Shown piece after piece: positions 42,796-51,699 of a stretch of DNA of 61,517 bases. The DNA lies in contig NZ_MLYO01000021.1 in NCBI RefSeq assembly GCF_001866665.1, positions 1 through 61,517 on the forward strand, written 5' to 3'. Source of the DNA: Streptomyces monashensis. GTDB lineage: Bacteria; Actinomycetota; Actinomycetes; Streptomycetales; Streptomycetaceae. Below the pieces are notes generated by a model, which was not told where the DNA came from, did not search any database, and worked only from the letters and a program-made list of their open reading frames with translations. Numbering within the stretch: position 1 is the stretch's first letter; the number at the start of each line of letters is the position of its first letter. The position numbers and the translations under genes are program-made.

Positions 42796-44124
42796 ATGGA
42801 CCGCAGCCTGACACCGGATCATCTCGAGTCCTTCGACAAGGAGTTCGCCGCCCGGCCGGTGAACCGGCTGATGCAGAACGCCGTCACCCAGACGTCGGTG
42901 GACGACGTCGCCCTGGACCGGCGGATCCTGACCGGCATCGACCACTCCGTCTCCCACCACCTGGACGACTGGAAAGTCACCAACCAGAAGCAGAGCGGCC
43001 GCTGTTGGATGTTCGCCGGGCTCAATCTGCTGCGGGTCGGCGCCGCGCGGAAGCTGGGCGTGAAGGACTTCGAGTTCTCCCAGAACCACCTGCTCTGGTG
43101 GGACAAGTTCGAGCGGGCGAACCACTTCCTGGAGGCGGTCATCGAGACCTCGGACCGGGAGGTCGACGACCGTACGGTCGCGCATCTGCTGGAGGACCCG
43201 ATCAGCGACGGCGGACAGTGGAACATGTTCGTGGCGCTGATCGCCAAGCACGGTCTGGTGCCGAAGTCGGCCATGCCGGAGACCCACAGCTCCTCCGCGA
43301 CCCGGGCGATGAACCGGGCCCTGAAGACCCTGCTCCGCCAGGGCGCCCGTGATCTGCGCGGGCTGGCCGGCGAGGGGGCCGAGGCGCAGCGGGAGCACAA
43401 GCGGGAGGTGCTGGCCGCCGTCCACCGCGTGCTCGGCATCCACCTCGGCACGCCGCCGCAGCGGTTCCTGTGGCAGTGGGAGGACAAGGACAAGGCGTTC
43501 CACCGCGACGGCTGGCTCACCCCGGCCGAGTTCGCCGCCTCCTACGTGGAGCTTCCGCTGGAGGAGTACGTCTGCCTGGTGCACGACCCGCGTGCGTCGA
43601 GCCCGGTCGGCCGCACCTTCACCGTCGAGTACCTGGGCAATGTCGTGGACGGCCCGCCGGTGGTCTATCTCAACGTCGGGATGGAGCTGCTGAAGCGGCT
43701 GGCCATGGAGTCGATCACGGGCGGCGAGCCGGTGTGGTTCGGCTGCGACGTGACCAAGATGATGCGCTCGGACGCGGGCGTCTGGGACGCGGCCCTCTTC
43801 GACTACGCGGCGGTCTACGACGCCCCTTTCACCATGGACAAGGCCGACCGGCTGCTGCACCACGACACTCAGATGACCCACGCGATGCTGTTCACCGGCG
43901 TCGACGTGGTGGACGGCGCCCCGCGCCGCTGGCGGGTGGAGAACAGCTGGGGCGAGGAGAAGGCCGACCGGGGCTTTTGGACCATGAACGACTCGTGGTT
44001 CGACGAGCACGTCTTCGAGATCGCGGCCCGCCGCTCCGCCCTGCCCCCGCGGCTGGCCGCCGCCCTGGACGAACCCCCGATCGTGCTCCCCGCCTGGGAC
44101 CCGATGGGCGCCCTGGCCGACTGA
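42796..44124 (+). CDS. pepC: C1B peptidase, aminopeptidase C / bleomycin hydrolase type
   Basis: 442 residues from ATG 42796 (GAGGAG just upstream), about the usual family length. The papain-like catalytic residues are clear: oxyanion Gln and nucleophile Cys70 in NQKQSGRCWMFAGLNLLR, the catalytic His in TQMTHAMLFTGVD and Asn in VENSWGEE. The family hexamerizes into a self-compartmentalized cytoplasmic aminopeptidase, and eukaryotic relatives inactivate bleomycin. The last residues (MGALAD) resemble the C-terminal arm that enters the active site and sets aminopeptidase specificity. Confidence 0.93.
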   Translation: MDRSLTPDHLESFDKEFAARPVNRLMQNAVTQTSVDDVALDRRILTGIDHSVSHHLDDWKVTNQKQSGRCWMFAGLNLLRVGAARKLGVKDFEFSQNHLLWWDKFERANHFLEAVIETSDREVDDRTVAHLLEDPISDGGQWNMFVALIAKHGLVPKSAMPETHSSSATRAMNRALKTLLRQGARDLRGLAGEGAEAQREHKREVLAAVHRVLGIHLGTPPQRFLWQWEDKDKAFHRDGWLTPAEFAASYVELPLEEYVCLVHDPRASSPVGRTFTVEYLGNVVDGPPVVYLNVGMELLKRLAMESITGGEPVWFGCDVTKMMRSDAGVWDAALFDYAAVYDAPFTMDKADRLLHHDTQMTHAMLFTGVDVVDGAPRRWRVENSWGEEKADRGFWTMNDSWFDEHVFEIAARRSALPPRLAAALDEPPIVLPAWDPMGALAD

Positions 44125-44148
44125 GGCCTCCCCGGCCGCCCGAGATGC

Positions 44149-44180
44149 CCCGGGGGCCTGAGGATCCCGGGGGCCTGAGG
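44149..44180. repeat. Tandem CCCGGGGGCCTGAGG repeat
   Basis: The 15-mer occurs at 44149-44163 and 44166-44180 with a 2-bp spacer, in the 72-bp convergent gap between the pepC-like and glycosyltransferase genes. Role unknown. Confidence 0.6.
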
Positions 44181-44196
44181 TTCGTGGCCCCGGACG

Positions 44197-45432
44197 TCAG
44201 GCGGCGAAGCCCTCGGTGATGCGGGTCAGGACGGTCCCCGCGCCGTCCTCCGTCGACATCAGACGGGCGATGGCCGCCGCGCGGCGGCGGAGGGCCTCGG
44301 CGGCGGCCGCCGTGATCGCGGCGGCCAGGGTCTCGGCGGTGAGGTCGGCGAACGGCAGCGGCCGGGGGGCGACGCCCAGCCGGTGCAGGCGGGCCGCCCA
44401 GAACGGCTGGTCCGCCATGAACGGAACCGCTACGGCCGGGACCCCGGCCCGCAGTCCGGCTCCGGTGGTGCCCGCCCCGGCGTGGTGGACGACGGCGGCC
44501 GTGCGGGGGAACAGCCAGTCGTGGGGGAGGTCGCCGACGGCCAGGACGTCGTCGCCCGCTCCGCTCGGCCCGGCCCACCCCGCCTGCACCACCGCGCGCA
44601 CCCCGGCCCGCCGCGCCGCGGCGGCCACCAGGTCGCCGAGCCGCTCGCCCTCCCCGGGCGCCATGCTGCCGAAGCCGACGAACACCGGGGCCGGGCCGGC
44701 CTGGAGGAAGTCGACCAGTTCGGCGGGCGGCCGCCAGTCCCGGGGCCGGGCGGGCCACCAGTAGCCCGCCACGCCGACCCCGGACGGCCAGTCCGCGGGG
44801 CGCGGCACCACCAGCGGACTGAAGCCGTGCAGGACCGGCCCGCGGTGGGCGAGCGGCGCCGACGGGCCGGCCGGTGCCGACGGCCGTCCGGCGGGCAGGC
44901 CGAGGCGGTCGCGCAGCCGGGACGCGGCGTCGGCGAAGAGCAGGTCCCCGCGCCGGAGCACCGCCCAGCCGGCCGCGAGGTTGGCCTCCGGCCCCAGGTC
45001 GGCGTCGGCCGGCGCGGCGCCGGGCAGCGCGAACTCCCTGGTGGCGAAGGCCGGGGCGAGATACGTGCCGAGGACCGGGACGCCGAACGCCTCTCCCGCC
45101 GCCCGGCTGAACGCCGACGGGCCGAAGGCGGTCAGCAGCAGATCGGCACCGTCCGCCACGGCGTCCACCACGCCCGAGGCGAGGTTGTCCAGGAACGTCG
45201 TCATCACCGCCCGGGCCTCGGCCGGGGAGACCGTCCGGCCCCGGGAGCGGATCAGCTCCTGCGGATCCCCCGGCAGCGCCCGGCAGGCGAGACCGCACGC
45301 CTCGACCAGCGCCGCGAACGGAGCGTGGGCGGCCACGGCGACCTCGTGCCCCGCCGCGAGCAGCCGCCGCCCCAGCCCCGTGAACGGCGCGACGTCCCCC
45401 CGCGAACCGGCGGTGACGACGAGAACCCGCAT
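44197..45432 (-). CDS. GT1-type glycosyltransferase (macrolide/vancosaminyl-transferase-like)
   Basis: 411 residues from ATG 45432. GT-B fold markers: N-terminal MRVLVVTAGSRGDVAPFTGLGRRLLAAGHEV, then VFVGFGSMAPGEGERLG opening the donor domain, and the family signature VVHHAGAGTTGAGLRAGVPAVAVPFMADQPFWAARL, with the His/Gln nucleotide-sugar contacts. Relatives glycosylate antibiotics or sterols, or inactivate macrolides. No biosynthetic cluster or sugar genes adjoin it, so a resistance or detoxification role is as likely as a biosynthetic one. Confidence 0.9.
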   Translation of the reverse strand: MRVLVVTAGSRGDVAPFTGLGRRLLAAGHEVAVAAHAPFAALVEACGLACRALPGDPQELIRSRGRTVSPAEARAVMTTFLDNLASGVVDAVADGADLLLTAFGPSAFSRAAGEAFGVPVLGTYLAPAFATREFALPGAAPADADLGPEANLAAGWAVLRRGDLLFADAASRLRDRLGLPAGRPSAPAGPSAPLAHRGPVLHGFSPLVVPRPADWPSGVGVAGYWWPARPRDWRPPAELVDFLQAGPAPVFVGFGSMAPGEGERLGDLVAAAARRAGVRAVVQAGWAGPSGAGDDVLAVGDLPHDWLFPRTAAVVHHAGAGTTGAGLRAGVPAVAVPFMADQPFWAARLHRLGVAPRPLPFADLTAETLAAAITAAAAEALRRRAAAIARLMSTEDGAGTVLTRITEGFAA

Positions 45433-45496
45433 ACCTCGATTCTGCCCGCCGAGGGCGCGGGTGTAAGCGGCTCGCGGCCTCGCACTTCAGGTTCTC

Positions 45497-46093
45497 TCAG
45501 GCGGGCTCAGCGCCGAGGGAGGCCAGCGCCGCGGACACCGTCCGGCGCAGGTCGGCGGGGTCGGCGCCGGCGCGGGAGCGCAGGTTGACCCCGTAGGCGA
45601 GCACGGCCAGCAGCTCGGCGGCGGCGTCGAGATCGGTCTTCGGGGACAGCTGTCCCCGTGTCCTCGCGGTGCGCAGGGCGGCGAGCAGGGCCTCCCGCAG
45701 CCGGTGATGGTGTGCGTCGAGGACGCGGCGGACCTCCGCGTCGCCGTTCTCGGCGCCGGCGTGCGCGTTGACGACCATGCAGCCCCACCGGGCGTACGGC
45801 CCCGAGCAGCGCACCTCGATCAGTCCGGCGAAGAACGCGGCGACGGCCGGCAGCCCCCGCCCGTCCTCGGCAAGGCTCTGGAACGCCGGTGCGGAGTGGG
45901 TCTCGACATAGCGCCGCAGCGCGGCGAGGTAGAGGTCCTGCTTGCCGCCGAAGGTCGCGTACAGGCTGGAGCGGTTGAGGCCGGTCGCGGTCACGACGTC
46001 CTGGATCCCGGTGGCGGCGACGCCCTGGCGCCAGAACAGCCGTACCACCGTGTCCAGGGCCGTGTCCGGGTCGAAGTGCTTGATGTCCGGCAT
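45497..46093 (-). CDS. TetR/AcrR family repressor
   Basis: 198 residues from ATG 46093, with GAGGGA just upstream. The helix-turn-helix is ALDTVVRLFWRQGVAATGIQDVVTATGLNRSSLYATFGGKQDLYLAAL, followed by a TetR_C-type ligand domain (ARWGCMVVNAHAGAENGDAEV). It is divergent from the peroxiredoxin-like gene with 132 nt between starts that hold two related palindromic sites, so it probably represses both genes. Confidence 0.9.
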   Translation of the reverse strand: MPDIKHFDPDTALDTVVRLFWRQGVAATGIQDVVTATGLNRSSLYATFGGKQDLYLAALRRYVETHSAPAFQSLAEDGRGLPAVAAFFAGLIEVRCSGPYARWGCMVVNAHAGAENGDAEVRRVLDAHHHRLREALLAALRTARTRGQLSPKTDLDAAAELLAVLAYGVNLRSRAGADPADLRRTVSAALASLGAEPA

Positions 46094-46110
46094 GGTTCCC
46101 TCAGCATCCT

Positions 46111-46178
46111 GAAACGAGGGTTCCAAGATACGCCCGTCGCCCGCTAGGCTGAAAGGAACTTGGAACGAACGTTCCTGG
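46111..46178. promoter_or_regulatory. Two related palindromes, candidate TetR operators
   Basis: Site A (46111-46126, GAAACGAGGGTTCCAA) lies next to the repressor gene. Site B (46160-46178, TTGGAACGAACGTTCCTGG) contains the perfect GGAACG-AA-CGTTCC. Both fit TTGGAACN4CGTTYC in opposite orientations and are about 50 bp apart between the divergent genes. Confidence 0.65.
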
Positions 46179-46225
46179 ATCTTCCGAGATCTTCCGAGAC
46201 GGGCACCGGACGAAAGGCATCCACC

Positions 46226-46927
46226 ATGACTCTCGACGCCGAACTGCGCGCCCTGCGCGCCTCCTTCGAGTCCCGCTACCCGCAGGTCCCGGCCGAGCAC
46301 CGGGAGGTCATGGAGCGCGCGGCCCGGGACCTCGCCGCGTCCGGGCAGGCCGGCCGCGCCCTGTCCGCGGGCGCCGACGCACCCCGCTTCACGCTGCCCG
46401 CCGCGACCGGCCAGGCCGTCGCCCTGGACGAGCTGCTGGCCGCCGGGCCGGTCGTGCTGACCTTCTACCGCGGCGCCTGGTGCCCGTACTGCAACCTCGC
46501 CCTGCGCGCCCTCCAGCGGCACCACGACGCCATCGCCGCGCGCGGCGCCCGCCTCGTGGCCGTCTCCCCGCAGATCCCCGACGAGTCCCTCACCCTGGCC
46601 GAGAAGCACGAGCTGGCCTTCGACGTGCTCAGCGACCTCGGCTCGGACACCGCCGCGCGCTACGGCCTCGCCTTCGACCTGACCGACGAACTGGCCGCCG
46701 TCTACGACGCGTTCGGCTTCGACCTCCAGCGGGTCAACGGCGGCCACGCGCGCACCCTGCCGCTGCCCGCCACGTACGTCATCGACCGCGACGGCGTCAT
46801 CCGCTGGGCCTTCGTGGACACCGACTACACCAGGCGGGCCGAGCCGGCGGACATCCTCGGCGCCCTCGACTCCCTCGCCGACGGCGTCGGTGGCGTCGGC
46901 GACTCCGGTGCGGCTCAACTATCGTGA
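46226..46927 (+). CDS. Peroxiredoxin-like family protein (AhpC/TSA type)
   Basis: 233 residues from ATG 46226. After a helical N-terminal extension, the thioredoxin-like core has FTLPAATGQAVALDELLAAGPVVLTFYRGAWCPYCNLALRALQ, with a CxxC in place of the usual single peroxidatic Cys context, then LVAVSPQIPDESL, FDVLSDLGSDTAARYGLAF and PLPATYVIDRDGVIRWAFVDTDYTRRAEP. It is probably a thiol peroxidase or thioredoxin-fold reductase. Control by the divergent TetR repressor suggests induction by a small molecule, perhaps an electrophile or oxidant. Confidence 0.88.
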   Translation: MTLDAELRALRASFESRYPQVPAEHREVMERAARDLAASGQAGRALSAGADAPRFTLPAATGQAVALDELLAAGPVVLTFYRGAWCPYCNLALRALQRHHDAIAARGARLVAVSPQIPDESLTLAEKHELAFDVLSDLGSDTAARYGLAFDLTDELAAVYDAFGFDLQRVNGGHARTLPLPATYVIDRDGVIRWAFVDTDYTRRAEPADILGALDSLADGVGGVGDSGAAQLS

Positions 46928-46976
46928 TGTCCTGACGTCTTGACGTTCACCGGCGTTCCGCGTTTGCTTCCGAAAC

Positions 46977-46988
46977 CTGGGTTCCCAG
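46977..46988. promoter_or_regulatory. CTGGG-TT-CCCAG palindrome before sugar-binding lipoprotein
   Basis: Five-bp perfect arms 30 bp before the GTG of the substrate-binding protein. A TTGACG at about 46940 could be a -35 element but no matching -10 was found. Weak support. Confidence 0.3.
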
Positions 46989-47017
46989 ATGCTCCCTGAT
47001 TCCGGAAGGCACCTGCA

Positions 47018-48151
47018 GTGAACGCTCCGACCCCCCACAGAACTCCCCCGCGCTGTCTCGTGGTTGGCGTGACCGCCGCCGCCTCGGCCCTCACCCTCAC
47101 CGCGTGCGGCGTCCTCGGCGTCGGCGGGAGCGACGGCTCCGCGTCCTCGGCGAAGGGCGACGACATCACGGTGGGGCTGCTCCTGCCCGACACGGCGACG
47201 GCGCGCTTCGAGAAGTTCGACCACCCCATCATCGCGAAGGAGGTCGCCACCCTCACGAACGGCAAGGGCAAGGTCGTCTACGCCAACGCCGAGGCCAGCC
47301 CGGCCACGCAGAGCCGGCAGTTCCAGGACATGGTGGCGCGCAAGGTCGACGTCATCCTGGTGGACGCGCTGGACGCCAGGGCCGTCGCACCCGATGTGCA
47401 GAAGGCCAAGGACGCGGGAATACCGGTCATCGCGTACGACCGTCTCGCCCAGGGGCCGGTCGACGCGTACGTCTCCCACGACAACGAACTCGTCGGCCAG
47501 GTCCAGGCCCGCGCCATCGTCAAGGCGCTCGGACCGAAGGCGGCGAGCAGCAAGGTCGTCATGATGAACGGCGACCCCGCCGACCCGAACACGGCCCTGC
47601 TCAAGAAGGGCGCGCTCGGTGAACTCCAGGGCCAGGTCGACATCGTCCGGCAGTTCGACACCGACAAGTGGTCGCCCGCGGTGGCCAGGGCGAACATGAA
47701 GAAGACGATCCAGTCGGTGGGGCTGGGCAACATCGCCGCCGTCTACTCGGCGAACGACGGCATGGCGGGCGCGGTCATCGACGCGCTGAAGGAGGCGGGC
47801 GCGACGCAGGTCCCGCCGGTGACCGGGCAGGACGCGAACCTGGACGCGGTGCAGCGGGTCGTCTCGGGCGCGCAGTACATGACCGTGTACAAGTCGTTCC
47901 TGGACGAGGCGACCGACGCCGCGCAGCTGGCGGTGGACAAGGTGAAGGGCAAGGACATCCAGTTCGACGCGCTGACCCGGGACACGGTCGACAGCTCGAC
48001 GACGAGGAACATCCCCGCGCGGCTCGTGCCGGTGGTCGCCCTCACGCGGGACAACATCAAGCAGACCGTGATCGCGGACGGCGTCTACACCGTCAAGGAC
48101 ATCTGCACCCCGGCGTACGCGGCGGACTGCGCCGCGATCGGTCTGAAGTGA
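47018..48151 (+). CDS. Orphan sugar ABC substrate-binding lipoprotein (XylF/RbsB-like)
   Basis: 377 residues from GTG 47018, with GGAAGG eight bases upstream. The signal peptide ends in lipobox LTLTAC with Cys30. The periplasmic-binding-protein type 1 fold shows DITVGLLLPDTATARFEKFDHPIIAKEV, VDVILVDALDARAVAPDVQKAKDAGIPVIAYDRLAQG, VVMMNGDPADPNTALLKKG, AAVYSANDGMAGAVIDALKEAG and VTGQDANLDAVQRVVSGAQYMTVYKS. The last parts are typical of xylose-binding proteins. No permease or ATPase gene is adjacent, so it must serve transporters encoded elsewhere or act as a sensor. Confidence 0.9.
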   Translation: MNAPTPHRTPPRCLVVGVTAAASALTLTACGVLGVGGSDGSASSAKGDDITVGLLLPDTATARFEKFDHPIIAKEVATLTNGKGKVVYANAEASPATQSRQFQDMVARKVDVILVDALDARAVAPDVQKAKDAGIPVIAYDRLAQGPVDAYVSHDNELVGQVQARAIVKALGPKAASSKVVMMNGDPADPNTALLKKGALGELQGQVDIVRQFDTDKWSPAVARANMKKTIQSVGLGNIAAVYSANDGMAGAVIDALKEAGATQVPPVTGQDANLDAVQRVVSGAQYMTVYKSFLDEATDAAQLAVDKVKGKDIQFDALTRDTVDSSTTRNIPARLVPVVALTRDNIKQTVIADGVYTVKDICTPAYAADCAAIGLK

Positions 48152-48281
48152 CCTGCTCTCCCTGGAACAGGGAGATTCCGGCCTGCTCGCTCGACGTTGT
48201 GCCGCTCGGTCGGCATGGGCATCGGGCGGGCTTCCGCGGCTTCCTGCTCCGCCGCGCTGCGCCGGAACGGGCTCCGGTCTG

Positions 48282-48312
48282 AAGGGCCCGGCACGTGGTG
48301 TGCCGGGCCCTT
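48282..48312. terminator. Bidirectional terminator between convergent genes
   Basis: AAGGGCCCGGCAC (48282-48294) pairs perfectly with GTGCCGGGCCCTT (48300-48312), a 13-bp stem with a 5-base loop. It lies between the sugar-binding lipoprotein and the S53 protease, with a short T/A-rich tail in both directions. Confidence 0.85.
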
Positions 48313-48337
48313 CTCGCCGATGCTCAGCTCTCGGGTG

Positions 48338-49600
48338 TCACTTGGTGAAGGCCGAGACGCCGTTCGGGGTGCCGAGGCCGGTCGGGCCGTCGTAGCCGGT
48401 GCCCGCCTTGCACAGGTAGTTCGAGCAGGACCCGTTGGCGCCGCTCGTGACGTCGTTCAGCTTGTCCGGGTGGGCGTAGGGGTAGGACGCCGGGGTGTCA
48501 CCGGAGCCCGGGGTGCCCGCGAGGGCGTAGACGCCGGCGATGAACGGCGAGGAGGCGCTGGTGCCGCCGTACACGTTCCAGCCGCTCGCCTGGTAGGTGT
48601 CGTAGACGGCGAGACCGGTGGCCGGGTCGGCGACGGCGGCGACGTCGGCGACGGCGCGCTTGGCGCAGTCGGTGTCCTTCTGCCAGGACGGCTTGGCCTC
48701 GTACTGCGAGCAGCCGGAGCCCGCCCCGTCACCGCCGGCGGAGGTGCCCCACACCGACTCGGACCAGCCGCGGGTGCTGCTGTCCTTCTTGAGCGAGGTG
48801 CCGCCGACGGCGGTCACGTATGGGGAGGCGGCCGGGTACTCGACGCCGTAGCCGCTGTCGCCGGAGCTGACGGTGATGGCGACGCCGGGGTGCTTGAAGT
48901 ACTGGTCGTCGGCCTTGGTGTCGCTGGCGTCCTCGCCGCCGCCGTAGCTGTTGGAGACGTACTTGGCGCCCTGCTTGACGGCCTGGTTCACGGCCGCGCC
49001 GAGGTCGTCCATGTTGGCGGACTTGGCCTCGACGAGCAGGATGTGGCACTGCGGGCAGGCGGCGCTGACCATGTCGACGTCGAGGGAGATCTCGCCCGCC
49101 CAACCCGCGTCGGGTGTCGGGTAGTTGGAGCCGCCGTCCTGGTCGATCTTCTTGAAGCAGCCGTTGCTCGTGCTGCACTCCGGCAGGCCGTACTGGGAGC
49201 GGTAGGCCGCCAGGTCCTTCTCGGCGTTCGGGTCGTCGTTGGCGTCGACGATCGCGACGGTCGCGCCCTTGCCGCCGTCCTTGGGCAGGTTGTAGGCGGC
49301 CTGGAGGTCGGCCGGTCCGAAGCCCTTGGGGGTGTCGTGGCGGCCGAGCGACTTCTGCGTCTTCAGGTCGGTGCGGACCTCCGCCTGACAGGCCATGTAG
49401 CCGGGCTTGCTCGGCTGCGAGCAGAGCCGGTGGGTGTGCACCGTGGTGGCGGCGGAGGCGGCCGCGGTGGCGGAAGAGGTGGTCGTGGTCGCGAAGGCCG
49501 CCGACTGCGAGGCGACGAAACCGCCGGTGATCAGGGCTGCTGCGCCCAGCAGGGCGGGTATGCCGCGGCGTATCGGGTTCCTTCTGCGATGCGAATGCAA
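48338..49600 (-). CDS. Secreted S53 family (sedolisin-type) serine-carboxyl peptidase
   Basis: 420 residues from TTG 49600, chosen because GGAGGG sits seven bases upstream and the signal peptide (HSHRRRNPIRRGIPALLGAAALITGGFVA) starts there; an upstream ATG frame has no such signal. Catalytic-site landmarks are WAGEISLDVDMVSAACPQCHI (Glu and Asp of the Glu-Asp-Ser triad), VSNSYGGGED, the oxyanion-region ITVSSGDSGYG, and GGTSASSPFIAGVYA with the nucleophilic Ser. It lacks the large propeptide of acid sedolisins and is a typical short Streptomyces S53 enzyme, probably an extracellular protease. Confidence 0.88.
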   Translation of the reverse strand: MHSHRRRNPIRRGIPALLGAAALITGGFVASQSAAFATTTTSSATAAASAATTVHTHRLCSQPSKPGYMACQAEVRTDLKTQKSLGRHDTPKGFGPADLQAAYNLPKDGGKGATVAIVDANDDPNAEKDLAAYRSQYGLPECSTSNGCFKKIDQDGGSNYPTPDAGWAGEISLDVDMVSAACPQCHILLVEAKSANMDDLGAAVNQAVKQGAKYVSNSYGGGEDASDTKADDQYFKHPGVAITVSSGDSGYGVEYPAASPYVTAVGGTSLKKDSSTRGWSESVWGTSAGGDGAGSGCSQYEAKPSWQKDTDCAKRAVADVAAVADPATGLAVYDTYQASGWNVYGGTSASSPFIAGVYALAGTPGSGDTPASYPYAHPDKLNDVTSGANGSCSNYLCKAGTGYDGPTGLGTPNGVSAFTK

Positions 49601-49874
49601 TGAACTGCCCTCCGTGGGGGGATGGATGGGCTTCCCCGACGGCGGGCGGAGGCGCTGCGGGGGCACTCGCCTCAGCGAGATGGCGAGTGCATGACAAGCG
49701 CTTTCCGTTGGGGGTGTGCCGTGGGGGAGCCCGCTTCCGGGCATGCTGTCGGTCGTGCCACCCCGGTCAGTGGTGGCTGTTGACGAGGTTATGGAACATT
49801 TGCCGAAGAGAACAGGGGCGGTTGGTAAAACCTTGCCCTCAACTCCTCGGCCGCGACCGGTACCTTGTGCAGCC

Positions 49875-50684
49875 ATGGAGCTGGAAGATGCAACGGTCAA
49901 CGACCTGATGTCGCTGGGCCTGGCCCGGTACGAGGCACGGGTCTACCTGGCGCTCATCAGGCGTGGTTCCTACACGGCCGCCGAGGCGGCCCGCGAGGCC
50001 GACGTGCCGCGCCAGCGCGTGTACGACGTGCTGGACGCGCTCGTACGGCGCCAGTTGGTGACCGCCCATCCCGGGCGCGTGGCCACGTACTCCGCCGTCA
50101 CGCCCGAACTGGCCGTCGCCCGGCTGATGGCCGTGCAGCGGGAGTCCGTCGACCGGCTGGAGCGGGTCTCGCAGGGGCTGGCCGGTGTCCTGCAACCGCT
50201 GTGGACCCAGGGCCGGGAGCACACCGACCCGCTGGACTACATCGAGATCCTGCGCGACCCGAAGGCGATCGCCGAGCGCTTCGCCGACATCCAGCGGCAG
50301 GCCCGGCACGAGCTGCTCACCTTCTGCAAACCGCCGTTCGTGGCCCCCGCCGAGAACGCGGAGGGCATCGAGGTGGTGCGTCGGCTCCACCGGTCGGGCG
50401 GCACCGTGCGCGCCCTCTACCTCGACGACGCCCGGGACGACCCCGAGACCATGGAGCACGTGCGGCGCTTCGCCGCCGCCGGGGAGGAGGCCCGCTTCGC
50501 CCCCGACCTGCCGCTGAAGCTCGTCATCGCCGACGCCTCCCTCGTCCTGTGCGACATGCCCGACCCGGTGGCCGCCGCATCCACCACCACCCTGTTCATC
50601 GAGCACCCCGCCCTCGCGACCTGTCTGCGCCTGGCCTTCCACACGGTGTGGCAGGACGCCGCACCCGGCGACGTCCCCGCCTGA
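49875..50684 (+). CDS. TrmB family transcriptional regulator
   Basis: 269 residues from ATG 49875 (MELEDATVND). The N-terminal TrmB helix-turn-helix is LMSLGLARYEARVYLALIRRGSYTAAEAAREADVPRQRVYDVLDALVRRQLV, followed by a helical linker and a C-terminal effector domain (DYIEILRDPKAIAERFADIQRQARHELLTFCKPPF). TrmB proteins often sense sugars; no transporter is adjacent. The upstream region toward the divergent protease start is about 274 bp and AT-richer near 49780-49830 (GAGGTTATGGAACATTTG). Confidence 0.88.
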   Translation: MELEDATVNDLMSLGLARYEARVYLALIRRGSYTAAEAAREADVPRQRVYDVLDALVRRQLVTAHPGRVATYSAVTPELAVARLMAVQRESVDRLERVSQGLAGVLQPLWTQGREHTDPLDYIEILRDPKAIAERFADIQRQARHELLTFCKPPFVAPAENAEGIEVVRRLHRSGGTVRALYLDDARDDPETMEHVRRFAAAGEEARFAPDLPLKLVIADASLVLCDMPDPVAAASTTTLFIEHPALATCLRLAFHTVWQDAAPGDVPA

Positions 50685-50712
50685 CCGGGGCGGGTGCCGT
50701 GCCGCGTGCGGC

Positions 50713-51627
50713 TCACAGTCCGAAGAGCCGTGCCGCGTTGTCGTGGCACACGGCCCGCAGCCACGGCCGTCCCAGGTCCAGGCGCTCCAGGGCATGGAGC
50801 TGGTGGACGTAGGGGTAGGGGAGGTTCGGGAAGTCGGAGCCGAGCAGGACGCGGTCGCCGAGCGCGGCGAGCCGGGGCAGCGCGCGGCGGGGGAACGGCA
50901 GGAATCCCTCGGTGAAGTCGGTGAACGCCATCGTCGTGTCCAGCCGCACCTGGTCGTACCGCTCGGCGAGGCCGAGGAACTCCTCGTACTCGGGCATCCC
51001 CAGATGCGCGACGACCAGCCGCAGCCCCGGGTGCCGCGCCAGCACCCGGGCGATCGGCCCGGGACCGGTGTGCTTGCCGGGCGCGGGTCCGGAGCCGCAG
51101 TGGACGACCACGGGGATCCGCGCCTCGGCCAGCAGCCCCCAGGCCGGCCGGAGCAGTTCGTCGGCCGGGTCGTAACCGCCCACCTGCACATGCGCCTTGA
51201 ACACGCGCGCCCCCGCCTCGACGGCCTCGCGGACGTACGTCTCGACACCCGGCTCGGGGTAGAGGGTCGCGGTGTGCAGACAGTCGGGGGTGCGGCGGGC
51301 GAAGCCGGCCGCCCAGCCGTTCAGCCACCGGGCCATGCCGGGCTTGTGCGGGTAGAGCATCGCGGTGAAGGCGCGGAGGCCGAACTCCCGCAGCAGAGCG
51401 GCGCGTTCGGCCTCCCGCGTCCGGTAGGTGATGGGCCACTCCAGCCCGCCGATCAGCGGTCCGTTCGTGTCGAAGTAGTCCCAGACCTTGCGCAGGACAC
51501 GCTCGGGCATGAAGTGCGTGTGCACGTCGACCAGGCCGGGAAGGCCGAGCCCGGCCCAGAAACGACGGACTTCAGCGGCTTCAGCGGCCTCGGCGGGCGT
51601 GGCGGGTGCGTCGCGGTGATCGTCCAT
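50713..51627 (-). CDS. Amidohydrolase family protein (ACMSD-like TIM barrel)
   Basis: 304 residues from ATG 51627; a GTG at 51636 would add three. Metal-site motifs of amidohydrolase family 2: VDVHTHFMPE at the N-terminus, ARVFKAHVQVGGYDP, IPVVVHCGSGPAPGKH, LVVAHLGMPEYEEFL and LLGSDFPNLPYPY with the catalytic Asp. Relatives decarboxylate or hydrolyse small aromatic or acidic compounds (ACMSD, LigI types). The reaction here is unknown. The ending NAARLFGL is typical for the subfamily. Confidence 0.88.
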   Translation of the reverse strand: MDDHRDAPATPAEAAEAAEVRRFWAGLGLPGLVDVHTHFMPERVLRKVWDYFDTNGPLIGGLEWPITYRTREAERAALLREFGLRAFTAMLYPHKPGMARWLNGWAAGFARRTPDCLHTATLYPEPGVETYVREAVEAGARVFKAHVQVGGYDPADELLRPAWGLLAEARIPVVVHCGSGPAPGKHTGPGPIARVLARHPGLRLVVAHLGMPEYEEFLGLAERYDQVRLDTTMAFTDFTEGFLPFPRRALPRLAALGDRVLLGSDFPNLPYPYVHQLHALERLDLGRPWLRAVCHDNAARLFGL

Positions 51628-51699
51628 ACCGCCCACGATCGGCCGCGGCGGCGGGGCGGGTCCACCCCTTTGGGACGGCCGGCCACCGGCTTACGGGCC

